From the NCBI GenBank assembly GCA_024811115.1, contig JAKOGH010000536.1, positions 1 to 41,207 on the forward strand: DNA of 41,207 bases. The letters are read 5' to 3'. Of this stretch, positions 21,204 to 31,510 are shown one piece after another. Under the pieces are notes generated by a model, which had not been told where the DNA came from, searched no databases, and saw only the letters and a program-made list of their open reading frames with translations. Numbering within the stretch: position 1 is the first letter of the stretch; every line of letters starts with the position of its first letter. The position numbers and the translations under genes were made by a program. This stretch comes from Terana coerulea. Taxonomy: Eukaryota > Basidiomycota > Agaricomycetes > Polyporales > Phanerochaetaceae.

Positions 21204-22101
21204 ATGAACGTCTATGCGCTTGGTGCCTCACAGAACATCGGATACTACTCCGCAATTAGGCTGCTAAGTGCGCTTCCCCAGGTCCCTTCTTGGTATCTCA
21301 ACATATATACTGATGTCATGCATAGACAAAGGGGCTACCGTAACCTTCCTCCTGCGCAAGCCAAACGTCTTCGACGCCGATGAGACGCTGCAGCCCTACA
21401 TCCGATCAGGCAAAGCCCGGATCGTCAAAGGCGACGCCCTCGTCCTGGACGATGTCGCCCGCGGCTGGGCCGAGGCGCAGGCAGCCTCGGAAGTGCAACA
21501 CGTCGACGCCGTGCTCTTCACCATCGGCGGTGCCCCCGACAAATTCAGCATCACGTCTGGTTTCCAGATTGCGATACCCACCCTCTGCTCAACCAGTCTC
21601 CTCAACGTCTTCCGCACCATTCCGCCAAACCAGCGCGCACCGTCTGCGCAGCCCAAGCTCGTCGCAGTGACGAGCACGGGTGCAACGAAGGCGTCGCACG
21701 ACAACCTGCCGTTCTTCGAAAAGGGCATTTACTCCTGGCTCCTGCAGCAGCCGCACACCGACAAGCTCGGTATGGAGCAGGTGTTGGCGCACGTCGCGGG
21801 TCTGGAGTGGAAAGATGGCGAGTACCGCAAGGATATCCTTCCGGAAAAGTGGGCCGAGCTGGACGGGATACCTGAAGAAGGGTCGTTCAAGAGTGTGGTC
21901 GTAGTCAGGCCGGCGTGGCTGACGGATGGACCGGCGAAGGGAGACGAGCAGACGACGAAGGCGCCTTACAAGATCACAGCGGGAGATGAAAAGCGGGTAG
22001 GATACACGGTGTCGAGGCGGGATGTTGCACACTTCATTGTTGAGCATGCATTGACGAGGTGGGAGGACTGGGAGGGAAAGCGCGTCAGCTTGAGTTACTG
22101 A
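21204..22101 (+). CDS. NAD(P)-binding Rossmann-fold oxidoreductase
   Basis: Two exons, 21204-21267 and 21326-22101, are joined by a 58-bp intron (GTGCGC...CATAG). The product is 279 residues. The start at 21204 is upstream of the longest single open frame and was chosen because exon 1 encodes MNVYALGASQNIGYYSAIRL, with the dinucleotide-binding GxSxxIG loop at residues 7-13, followed by KGATVTFLLRKP. Later segments DAVLFTIGGAP and LVAVTSTGATK fit the beta strands of the atypical short-chain (NAD(P)-binding, NmrA-like) group. There is no classical YxxxK pair, so a dehydrogenase activity is not certain. The substrate is unknown and the protein is probably cytosolic, with no signal peptide. Confidence 0.85.
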
Positions 22102-23110
22102 TGTAGTCGATATGAATGTGGTTCTTTATTACACGAGGGGGCCAAAATTTCGGAAGCCTAGATGTAGCAACTAATAATTCTATGCGTCTGTGTCAGAAAT
22201 ATAGAACACAGTCCAATTCGACACAGAAGGTCGACTGACACGTACACATGGTCCAGACGAGGCATCGCACAATTCGTCTCGCTATAAAAAATTCGTAAGC
22301 TCCGAACCAAGATGTGTCCCGTCATCACCTTCCTAGGAGGTATCTGACGAGGAACTGGCGAGTTCCAAACGGGAAGACGAGCAACAAACGGAGAAGAGAG
22401 AGACATGTTCACGGTGGTGGATCCGTTTGACTAAGCAGAAGTCCGTTATGACGGTCATTTGCTCAGCATTACGACAGAGCAAGGCGGGAGAGTCTGACGC
22501 GCCTCCAGACTGCGTTGGGCACGAAGCACGTCGGCGACATGGGTGTCCGCCAAGGGTCCGCTCGTCGCTGTCGTCGGGGTGCCCTGAACCAGGCACGGAA
22601 CATTCGACAAATCGCCATTTTTGAGGTCTCGAATAAACCGTTTATTGGAAGTTTCAATTGTTTCTGATAACTCGCTAAAGTAAGAGCAGTGTAGATGCTT
22701 GATTCTGGGTCGCCGTTCGCGGCGACGTTGGCAGGTGGGCGTAAAGTAAACCTGTTTGCATCGAGCAGCAGGTGCAGGATGGTCCGAACGTCGTTCATGT
22801 CCCCTGGCCGGCGCGCATGTACACCATTGGCCGTCACATTGGCCAGTGCGCTAGTAAACGAGGTCATCGTTCGAGGGTGGACTCGCCTGGGCGTGCGCCG
22901 ACGCCGTCGAGATACGCGAATAGGACGATGGAAGGCGGGAGGGAGAACCAAAGCGCCGGCGTTTGTCCTCTGGATCGGGCTCCGATCTCTCCCACCCAGC
23001 TCAAAGCGTACACAAAAGCGTATCCGCTCCCACCACCTGAACCACCACCACGTCCTCAGCGACCCCGCCCACTCCCTCGTTCTCACTGGTTTCCGCGACA
23101 AACCACCACC
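22102..23110. other. intergenic, possible - strand ORF not supported
   Basis: This is the 3' flank of the oxidoreductase and the promoter side of the F-box-like gene. A long - strand frame (22469-23101) exists but is Arg/Trp-rich at one end and shows no domain. GC-rich antisense frames of this size occur by chance, so I do not call it. Confidence 0.4.
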
Positions 23111-24791
23111 ATGTCCATCCTTTCTTCAATTCGAACACAGCGACCAGCCAAGAGGTCACAGTCCTCGGGCAGTGGCAGCAGCGAGCGCGCGAGACACCCA
23201 ATCCTCAGAGCCGTTTCCGAAGTCGGTATACGTCTCCGATTGGCGAGGTGAGTGTACATCTAACCGGGCTCTGCTTTCGGTGCACGACGTGTCGGTTGTT
23301 GTCCGGCACCAGCTTTCTCGGTGATCGCCCAGCACCGACACAGTCGTAGGACCCGCTGTTCGTTTCTACGAAGCTCACAATCGCTGCAGAAAGCCTACTA
23401 CCCGCGAAACAAGGACCGCCAACGCCCTTCCTTACCTTCCCATCGAAATATGGGGTGTGGTCATCAAGCATGCATGTCTGCAACGGCACGATCCACTCGA
23501 TGCTACACTCCAGCTGTCATTCCTCGAGGAGTCGTCCACGCGCCTTGAGGCATATCGTGCAGCCATGCATGACAAGCTCGCGTGCGCTCAAGTGTGCTGG
23601 CAGTGGCATGCATACACCGCCGAGCTCCTTTACGAATTCATCTGGATCAGCAGCGCATCACAAGCCAAGCGACTCGCCCATACCCTCATCATGCAGTCAC
23701 TCCAAGAAGGTCGGCGAGCGTACGGCTCCTACATTCGCCGGATACACATCGAGACACCCGTTCTCGAGCGCTGTGCGCCCGCCGACCTGCTCTCCATCCT
23801 CGAACTTGCCCCGAATCTTTCCGTCTACACCGACCACCACTCTGTCCAACGCAGCCTCTACGATGACGGCCCCGACCCTCGTTGTAGCCCCGAAGCGATT
23901 CTCAAGCTTGTTGCGAATCCGAAGCTTCGCCGACTCAGCTGGACAAGCTACGGCGACGCGCCCTTCCAGCAGCGCATGACGCCCCTGCTAACAAACCTCG
24001 CGGTACACCTTGAATATCTCGAACTCTCTTCCTGCTCACCAAACTTCCGGTCTATCTTCGCGCAACCCTCAAACGGCGTACGCACCCAAATGGACGTACG
24101 CATGCCCTCGCTTCGGGCTTTGAAGGTTTCCCTCGACAATAATACCTTTGCGGTGCTCTCATCCTGGGACATGCCCAAGCTGACGAATCTTTCAGTGTTA
24201 TCGTCCGACTTCAGCTATACGGGTCCCGGGTTCGCCTCTTTCTTCGAAGCTCACGGCCACAAGCTTACCCAGCTTGAGCTCGGCCATTCGTCTTCTCTCA
24301 TCGAGGAGCACTACCTTACTGCGCCACACCGCAACCAACCCACGACGCCCGTGAACCTGGCACGGTGGTGCCCCAACCTCCGCGAATTCATCTGCTCCGC
24401 AGACGCCGAGTGGCACTGGCAGTCACCCGACTGGATTGCCGCTCACATCCTACTCTCCGCGCACCCGAAGGTCGAGTTTATCGGCATCCGCGACATCGAC
24501 GCGCGCCTGCGCGATGACCCAGACAACTACTCGCACGAGCCGTTCCTCTCGCTGTACGAGCTCCTCTCGTCCCTACTTCGCGTCGACGCCTTCCCGGCGC
24601 TGCGCTTTGTGCGCGACATGAGCAGCGAGAGCCACCGCATGCGGTCGTATCGCCCGCAGCCACGCGTCTCGCAGTTCTGGCAGCGCGTCGTCGAACGTTG
24701 CGGCGATCGGCAGGTGTGGTTCGAAGACTGCTTTGGCGTCAACCTCACGCATCGGTCGCTACTCCGCGCGCAGCGGACATATTATGACTAA
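23111..24791 (+). CDS. F-box-like / leucine-rich-repeat type protein
   Basis: The start ATG 23111 sits in a good context (CCACCATGT). Exon 1 (23111-23247) is basic and Ser-rich. The most frame-consistent splice is 23248-23389, giving exon 2 at 23390-24791 and about 512 residues. This 142-bp intron might instead be two introns around a tiny exon. The F-box-like part begins LPYLPIEIWGVVIKHACLQ, with a later LACAQVCWQWHAYTAELLYE, as in Agaricomycete F-box-like proteins. The remainder holds irregular leucine-rich segments (LAVHLEYLELSSC, MPSLRALKVSL, LTQLELGHSS, NLREFICSADAE, VEFIGIRDID). Such proteins are expected to recruit targets to SCF ubiquitin ligases; partner and target are unknown. Confidence 0.75.
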
Positions 24792-25137
24792 ACCCAACTC
24801 TGCATCTCTCCGCGGACACGCTCATTTTGTTCGCTTTCGCCTGTCGGTTCATGTGGTGCTCATCGACGTTGTTTCTTGTATACCACCTATGGACGTTCAT
24901 CGGCTTCGGCCTCTCATGTAACATGCTACTTGGATACCACTCATGTCATATACTGTGTATCGTCGTCTCAGGCTCATCACCAGCCACAATGCATACCTTC
25001 CTTGCGTATTGATAGTGTTGTTGGAGCGAGAGTGAAACAAGTCTGGACAAGACAGGTAGCAGATGTACGACTGGAATGTGATACAAATGTGATGGTATTA
25101 ATGATACAATGATATGTGTAGTGTGATGGTACTCGAG
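24792..25137. other. convergent 3' intergenic region
   Basis: It lies between the stop of the F-box-like gene (+) and the stop of the mitochondrial carrier gene (-). It is AT-richer than its flanks and should hold both 3' UTRs. No other feature was seen. Confidence 0.5.
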
Positions 25138-26335
25138 TTACGCATCGAGAATTCGCTTTCCCAGCTGCCAGGAGGCATAACTCACCGCTGTCATCGGAAC
25201 AATCTTCAGGTAGCCAATACTCAGTCCGACGTAAAATCCCTTCCAGCCAGCCGCACGCCATATTGTTGACATTGTCTCCCTCCAGGTTATCCACCTATCT
25301 GGATGTGAGAGTCCACCGACTTGCATGCGCCGCCGGGTGACTTCGAAGGGGTACGACACTGTCTGCGCCACTATGCCCGAGACTGCCCCGATTCCGAGGT
25401 CAGCGACCGGTGTCGACTTGCGCTTGCCGTCCTGAGTTTGAGGGATGAAGTGGGCGCGGAGGTAGCCCCAGGTAAGGAAGGACATGCCAGCATAGGGAAC
25501 CATGCCGGCGACGGTGACGGTAAAGCCCCTGTAGAACTTTAGGATGGGGAAGGCCTGGAACACAGAGCGCGTCGAGGAGCGCGAGGGCGGGGTCTTCGCG
25601 GCTTCAAGGTATATTTCAGACGCCGCGTGCGTAAAGGTGGGCTTGAGGGCGTGTCCGTTGTTGGTAGAGCGGGTGTGGTAGGCCATGCGTACACGGACGA
25701 GATCTAATGGGTATGTAAATAATACAGATGTTACTCCTGTAACCGAGCTGTTAGTGATCGACCGGGAGGGTTCGTAGGCGGACTTGCCAGACAAGGCTCC
25801 AGCCGTAAATCGGCGCAGGTTCGTTTGCTTCTCTCTTGTGGGCATTAACATCTAAGACAAGGATGTCAGTCAACCTCGCTTAACCGGGATGAATCTGCAT
25901 TCACATGTTCCAGTTGATCATACGCCATAAACTTAATGGCTGCGTACGGGAAGATACGCAATAGAGTTGCCGAGTGTCCCTGGAACAGACCGAGCATCCC
26001 AGTCTCCTTGTAGATCTGCGCACCCGCGCGAAATGCGCCACTCCATGACCCTGGCGCACATTTAATCTGCTGCACGAGACCATCAAGTCGAACGAAACAC
26101 ACCGGCATACTTCTGGAAATCTGGGTTCGACGCTTGGAAGAGGATCTTGACTCTATCAAGAGGAGCAACGACAGTCTTTCCCTAGTATGAAGTAAAGGAG
26201 GTTACCACACATGCTTGCTCGGCGAGTGCGGGGTAAGGGACGTACAATGCACCCTGCGATGCCGCCTGAGAGACCCGAGCGGATAATGTAGTGTAGACTT
26301 TGCTTGTCCTGTTTAGACGAAGCATTGGAACTCAT
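25138..26335 (-). CDS. LEU5: mitochondrial coenzyme A carrier, Leu5/SLC25A16-SLC25A42 type
   Basis: The model is five exons on the - strand: 26246-26335, 26103-26181, 25905-26050, 25788-25851 and 25138-25736. They encode 325 residues; yeast Leu5 is 357. All three carrier signatures are present: [30 protein letters not shown] and [11 protein letters not shown]. Typical flanking segments are [36 protein letters not shown] and [20 protein letters not shown]. Members import CoA across the inner mitochondrial membrane. The [16 protein letters not shown] segment is characteristic of the Leu5 branch. The fourth intron (25737-25787, 51 bp) has GC-AG ends (GCAAGT donor). It is divisible by three and free of stops, so retention would add 17 residues. 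The promoter is shared with the divergent HOP2 gene. Confidence 0.92.
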
Positions 26336-26652
26336 TCGTGGACTATAGTTGTGGTGTGGTTGAGAACATGTAAGGAGAGGCAAGAGAGACGAGATGGTGC
26401 GCAACCTGGTGAGGTGAAGAGTCCCAGCCCGGACCTTGGACCCGCTATGTCACCTCTACTTTTAGGTTAGGGGTTGATTGGCAGCCAATCATAAGCCTCT
26501 CAATGGGCGCTTCTCTACGCTGCTGGTCTCTATCGCCGAGGCCCGAGAGCTCCGACTCCTGGCTCTTTACCTCACACTACGGTCACTACCGCGCTGCTTA
26601 CTCTCGACAGAATCTTGACTTGGGCAATTAGCCAACCCTACTGCTATTTGGA
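26336..26652. promoter_or_regulatory. divergent promoter region LEU5 / HOP2
   Basis: 317 bp lie between the two start codons, transcribed away from each other, so both promoters must be in or overlap this space. No TATA box or other known site stands out. Confidence 0.5.
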
Positions 26653-27840
26653 ATGTCGGCCAAGCCTAAAGCGTCGGAAGCGAAGGCTTCCGTATTGAAA
26701 GGGCAAGAAGGTACGGATTAGCTGCACTATGATGCGCCGCATCCGCGAAAGTTAACATACATATTGTGCGTGTAGCGGAAGACAAAGTTCTGGAGTACAT
26801 AAAGCGAGTGCGTATTAGACACTTGCTGCGAGCTTACTGGGTCCAACTTCTGTTAGATGAATCGCCCCTTCGGTGCGGTCGATGTTGCGGCCAACTTGAA
26901 GGGTGCAGTACCGAAGAGCGCTACCCAGAAGATTCTTGTCACTCTCGCCGAGAAAGGAGAGCTTGTCCAGAAAACCTACGGTGCGGTTCTAAAATTTACT
27001 GTAGAGCTGATGCTCATGACTCGTTGAAACCAGGCAAGACGACATTCTTCGTCGCTAACCAAGCGAATCTGGAGGACATGCCATCGGAGAAGCTGAAGAA
27101 CTTAGAAGAAGAGCATAAGACCATGGAGGAGTCGAGTAAGCTACTCACTGCGGAGGTGAAGACTGCGTCTACAGGTCTGTTTTCCACAGCTGCATCCAGC
27201 GCATACACTCACCCTAGCTACTGCACACGTAGAATTAGGCAGGATAAAGGTGACTCCCACCGACGTCGAGTTGGACACCCAGTTACATGAAGCAGCCGCG
27301 AAGGTGCTCCCTCATCTGATTATATATGTGGTCATATGCGCCGAGGCTAACGCGAATGGCTCGATGTTCGCCTTGTCCAGGTCACGAAATGCAACGCCCA
27401 CCTCGGCCCACTACGCTCGGGCTCATCCCTGGTCTCCGCGGAAGACCTTGCAAATATCAATCGCGAATGGATCCAATGGCGCGCTGAGTGGGCTCGCAGG
27501 AAAAAAGTATTCAATACGTGCGTGCTTCTCCTGAATGATTCACCTTACAGCGTCCCTCCCTCCCTTGCCTTGGTGTCTCTGAGCAAGCTACCAATCCTCG
27601 ACGACTTTCCATGCCCAAGTGGTGACGTGGTCCATTCCGAGTCTGGCGATACTGACTCTGCTGTTCCCGTATCTTGGTGCTGATAGCTTCTGGGCTTTGG
27701 CGACCGACGCGCTCCCACCTCAAGACGCAGCGGTTCTCGCAGAAGACCTGGGAATCGAATTTGACACCAGCGAACATTCCGCCCTGGAGAAGGGCCCGTT
27801 GTGTACTGCCCCGTCGGTTCTAGGCAAACGGAGCCGCTGA
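26653..27840 (+). CDS. HOP2: Hop2/PSMC3IP (TBPIP family) meiotic recombination protein
   Basis: Seven exons: 26653-26710, 26776-26807, 26857-26980, 27034-27174, 27218-27303, 27381-27517 and 27687-27840, giving 243 residues (human PSMC3IP has 217). The N-terminal winged-helix reads VLEYIKRMNRPFGAVDVAAN, then KSATQKILVTLAEKGEL and VQKTYGKTTFFVA. A central coiled coil (EKLKNLEEEHKTMEESSKLL) follows, then the C-terminal block INREWIQWRAEWARRKKVFN joined to TFWALATDALPPQD, EDLGIEFD and LEKGPLC. Hop2 works with Mnd1 to stimulate Dmc1/Rad51 strand exchange in meiotic nuclei. Introns 4 (43 bp) and 6 (169 bp) are outside the usual size; their splice sites are chosen by frame and family continuity. There are no frame breaks. 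Confidence 0.9.
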
Positions 27841-28406
27841 GCTGCGGGGAGTGTTGGCCGCATAATGTCCACTTCCATGTATCCAATTCGCTACATCAAA
27901 TACCACTGCTTGACACAACATGCATGCTCGCGAGTTCTCAGTCTCGGAGTCGGTTGCAGTTAAATGCTACGCAATCCTAGTACTTATTCAGTGATAAGCA
28001 ATAACAATGCGTACGCACGCCGCGGCGCCGCAGGTATTCCAAGCCCATCGTGTGGATTGTTTAAGATTGTTCACCAGAAGGCGGTACCTGGTGTTCGATC
28101 TGAAAACCCGTCGACTAGGCGACAAATCACTTGAACACAAAATAGAACATTCATTGATTCAGTGATTGCGGAACAAGTGAAGGTTACAGGGGAAACATGA
28201 ATACCGGAGGGTACCAAATTATGTCATTTACAGTACAGCAGGGAGCAAGATACAAAGATACACAGAAGACATCCGGCAAGAAGATGAGAAATATTGAATG
28301 AGCCAGGCGAGAGAGACCAGAGAGCAAGGCAGCGACGCATGTATCCACTAAAGTACTCACGCATATAGTCAGCTGCAGTGGTGGTTAAGAGCAAGACGTA
28401 CCCTGG
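27841..28406. other. convergent 3' intergenic region HOP2 / HMG-box-like gene
   Basis: 566 bp between two stop codons facing each other. It should hold both 3' UTRs. A GCCGCGGCGCCG patch is at about 28019-28030; no gene was recognised. Confidence 0.5.
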
Positions 28407-28903
28407 CTAGTCGTCGCTGACGGCTTCTGCTTCAGGCTCGCTCGTAGCGGTCTCTTCAGCAGACTTCCTGGCTTTGGTCGCGCCAGATTTTTTAGGCTTA
28501 GCCTTGGTATCCTTGGGATCTTGGCCACGCCGCGGATTCTCGGGCGCGTCGCGCCATAAAGCACCAACCTGGAAATCCTCAGCTATGAGTGAGTGAGATA
28601 ACAGACGAGTACTCACAGCCCTCATGACCTCCTTTTGCGCGATTCCGGGGTGTTCTTCCTTGTACTTCTTCAAGTGCTCCTTCATGTACAGGTTGTATGC
28701 ACTCGGCGCGCCTGTGCCAAGGCTGCTCGTCAAAGCTATGCTCAAGAAATGTGGACGAGAACTACTAACGTTTACCCTTGGTCTTGCTTTGCGTTGCGGT
28801 CTTCGTCGCGGCCTTGGTCTTGGTCTCTGCAACGATGTTGTGTAAGACGCGTTCAAACTGCTAGCATCAAAGAATAGGACTTACCAGTGGCTGTTCGGGC
28901 CAT
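28407..28903 (-). CDS. small HMG-box-like (YABBY-type) DNA-binding protein
   Basis: The model is four exons on the - strand: 28885-28903, 28776-28826, 28617-28735 and 28407-28568, encoding about 116 residues. The start exon gives MARTAT, followed by a Lys/Thr-rich linker. The core is GAPSAYNLYMKEHLKKYKEE, then HPGIAQKEVMRAV joined across a 48-bp intron to GALWRDAPENPRRGQ, which is the HMG-box-like fold of short fungal coactivator-like proteins. The tail is Lys-rich then acidic (EPEAEAVSDD). Such proteins bind or bend DNA in the nucleus. The second intron is only 40 bp, so the exon 2/3 join is the least certain. It is divergent from the glycoprotein gene. Confidence 0.8.
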
Positions 28904-29338
28904 TTTATCTGAAGGTATGCTCGGGTAGGTAGAAGGATGGAAGGTGGTGGTCAGAGGAAGAGAAAGAGAAAGTTGCAGGACCGATAGACTCCGTACTTTA
29001 TGTAGGCCCAGCAAGCGAACTCCAAGCGGGCTTTCAAACGCGTCGATCAACACGCTCACGTGCAAAGCGTACACGGCGCACGCCTGCGCGTGCGGTGGAT
29101 CGGTTCGAGGAGACGCCGAAGCAAAAGATGAACCAGTCTGATGGTAACCCAAGAATAGAACCGGGGGTCCGCCGATGCTGAGTCTGTCGGAGTTTCGATT
29201 TCTTAGCGAGGCCTGTATATGAAGTTCGACGTTGTTGTTGTCGTCAAGACATCCCGTTCTTTTCCCCTCACCGTCTCGCAGGCCCCTCGCCGACCGTTTA
29301 GTTACCTCCTATTCCTACTCCCTCGTGTTACTTGGACA
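28904..29338. promoter_or_regulatory. divergent promoter region, HMG-box-like gene / glycoprotein gene
   Basis: 435 bp between two start codons transcribed in opposite directions. The side next to the glycoprotein gene is pyrimidine-rich (CTCCTATTCCTACTCCCTCG at about 29305-29325), a common feature near basidiomycete transcription starts. No TATA box is clear. Confidence 0.45.
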
Positions 29339-30677
29339 ATGTCCCGCGTCGCTCTTTCTGCATTCTTGGCTGTCGCCGCCGCTTCCGTCGCCCGTGCCCA
29401 GGACCCCACTGGCACCGAGCCCCTTGCTGACAAGCACTTCACTTACCCTACTGGCATTGTGCGTCCATTCACGCTTCAATCTTTGCATTGCTAACTCATT
29501 CGTTTTGGCAGCCCTACCAAGTTGACCCCAACGACGGCGTGCGTGGTCGCCAGACCGGCTACAACCAATGTAACTCTACGACTGAGGGGGCCTCGTCTCT
29601 GTGCCAGACCGCTTTCCTGAACCACATCGATGGTGCGTGCACTGTTCCATCGTGGCGAGCTTCATCTAACCCGCGCTTTAGATTGGTGTGTCTGGGCTCC
29701 CGCCTCTGGCCCTACCACCATCGGCGACTCCGAGGGTCAGGAGGTTGCGTGGTGCACTAAGCCGGGCTACGGCACCCGCCTCATTCCTGCTGGTGCCATC
29801 ACAGGTGTCCAGTTCCTGAAGGCGCCATCGTACCTGGAAGTCCTCGCTTTCTTTGACCAAACCAAGCTCAATCTGGAGGCGGATGACTTCGGTGGCGAGC
29901 TCGATCCTCACGGTGCTGACCTTGTACGTACTCTTTGGTTTTGCAATCCGGCCCAGTCTGAACAATAATTTTAGCGTGGTAACCCGCTTGGTGGTCTTGT
30001 CTTTTCCAACGCCCTGCCTATGACCGGTACCAATGACAACACCTCTTTTGCCCAAGTGATTGAGTGGCACAAGTAAGAATATCTATAGCCTCGTTGTGCG
30101 GCACGTGTTTAACACGCATTTCAGCTTCATTGGTTCCAATCACTCCTGCTTCAAGGTGTGCGACCCCAAAGACCCCGATGCCCACAACTACTGCTTCAAC
30201 CAGCTTGACCGTGTTGGTGTTCAGTACGTTTGCCCCAACTCTGCCCAGGACGGTGTCTTCGAGGCTTGCGACTCTGAGAACCAGGATTTCCCGGGTGTCT
30301 ACACTTCGAATGGCCAGACACTCTCATACACTCAGCCCCCTGAGTCCCTCGGTGCCATCACCACGATGCCTTACACTGCTCGTATCCCCTCGTCGTCGAA
30401 CTGCGTCACCTACCAGTCCACCGATCTCTTCACCGCACTTCCCTCTGCCTCCGGTGCGTCTGGTGCGTCTGCAACCGGCTCGAGCGGCGCCTCAGCCACT
30501 GCTTCCGCCTCGAACAAGGGCTCGTCTGCCTCGGGATCGTCTGCGTCCCGCTCTGGCAGTAGCGCCGCTGCTTCGGCTACAGGTGGTTCTAGCCAGACCG
30601 GTGGTGCTGGTGCTCTCCGCACCTCCGCCTTCGCCACTGTTGCCGGTGTTGTCTTCGCCGTCGCCTTCTTCGCGTAG
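29339..30677 (+). CDS. macrofage-activating-glycoprotein type secreted, GPI-anchored protein
   Basis: Five exons, 29339-29458, 29512-29632, 29682-29923, 29975-30072 and 30125-30677, have introns of 49-53 bp and give 377 residues without breaks. A signal peptide (MSRVALSAFLAVAAASVARA) is followed by the family body: FTYPTGIPYQVDPNDGVRGR, STTEGASSLCQTAF, DWCVWAP, EVAWCTKPGYGTRLIPAGAI, DPHGADLRGNPLGGLVFSNA and ENQDFPGVYTSNGQ. Paired cysteines and N-x-S/T sites suit an extracellular glycoprotein. The last 85 residues are Ser/Ala/Gly-rich and end in a hydrophobic tail (VAGVVFAVAFFA) like a GPI signal. The family is common in Agaricomycetes; the molecular role is not established and the name comes from an immunological assay. 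Confidence 0.9.
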
Positions 30678-31510
30678 AGAGGTTTCGGTATGGACATTGA
30701 TGAACAATGATGCCTCACGACTTGCACTGGCTTGACGTCGAGTTGGATGAGGATTTTGGGTTTGGACTAATTTGACTACGGTCGCTACTACGTTACATGG
30801 ACTAGCTATTCTTTTAAAATGGATTTATTGCCATACTCTTTCGGCGGTGATGTCATACCCCAGTAATCCCTATACCATTCGAATTCGTTCGTGAACGCTG
30901 GTTGAATATTCGTTCGGCTGGGCGTTCAACGCTGAGACGTGATGACAGTAGTTGGCCTGAGGCCTCGCGGATCCGAAACGTAGATTGAACTTTTCAATCA
31001 CCAAGTTGCATGCGGGCTGAGAATTTCATCTTTACGCACCGGCCAGAATAGCTTTCCAGTACGGTTTTTCAGACGTCGTGGCTGCACAGCTGGATATAAT
31101 ACAAAATGGACCATAGCCAAGTATCCTGGCTGACTACTTGATACTGCCTTCGAGCGGGAGTCGATCAATAGATTTACGTATGACGGCCCCTACAAACCAT
31201 CGTTTCGAATGAGCAACGCAAGTGTTCGGCGGTGGAGGCTGGGCACAGCGGTGGATGGGAGTGGCGGCGTTGCTGTGGAGGCTCAACAACGCTCAGGCAA
31301 GCTCCTGTGAAATGATTCGAGAGCACTGCCGCCTGCGCTTTACGTAAGCGCTATATATCAAGCAGCTCGCCGCTCGGTTCACTGACGTTGATTCCGTTCA
31401 GAAGCCAAGCCGACATCTCCTGCTCAACCACCACCACCACCACTACGACCAGTACTCCTCCGCCTTTCTGCCATCCATCCTGTCATTTCCCGCCTCGTCG
31501 TTGTGCCGAA
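30678..31510. other. intergenic, promoter region of the PSD2-like gene
   Basis: 833 bp with no open frame of interest. A CACCAC-type run lies at about 31430-31442 in the probable 5' leader of the next gene. Confidence 0.45.

Noticed and set aside
21589..22047. - strand frame within the oxidoreductase
   Set aside because: A shadow of the real + strand gene, which has a clear family match and intron.
22469..23101. 210-codon - strand open frame
   Set aside because: Arg/Trp-rich at one end, no recognisable domain, and it covers the promoter of the F-box-like gene. GC-rich antisense frames of this length are expected by chance.
30064..30735. 223-codon + strand frame overlapping the glycoprotein
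   Set aside because: It is the +1 frame of the Ser/Ala-rich region; the real frame has the signal peptide, cysteines and GPI-like tail.
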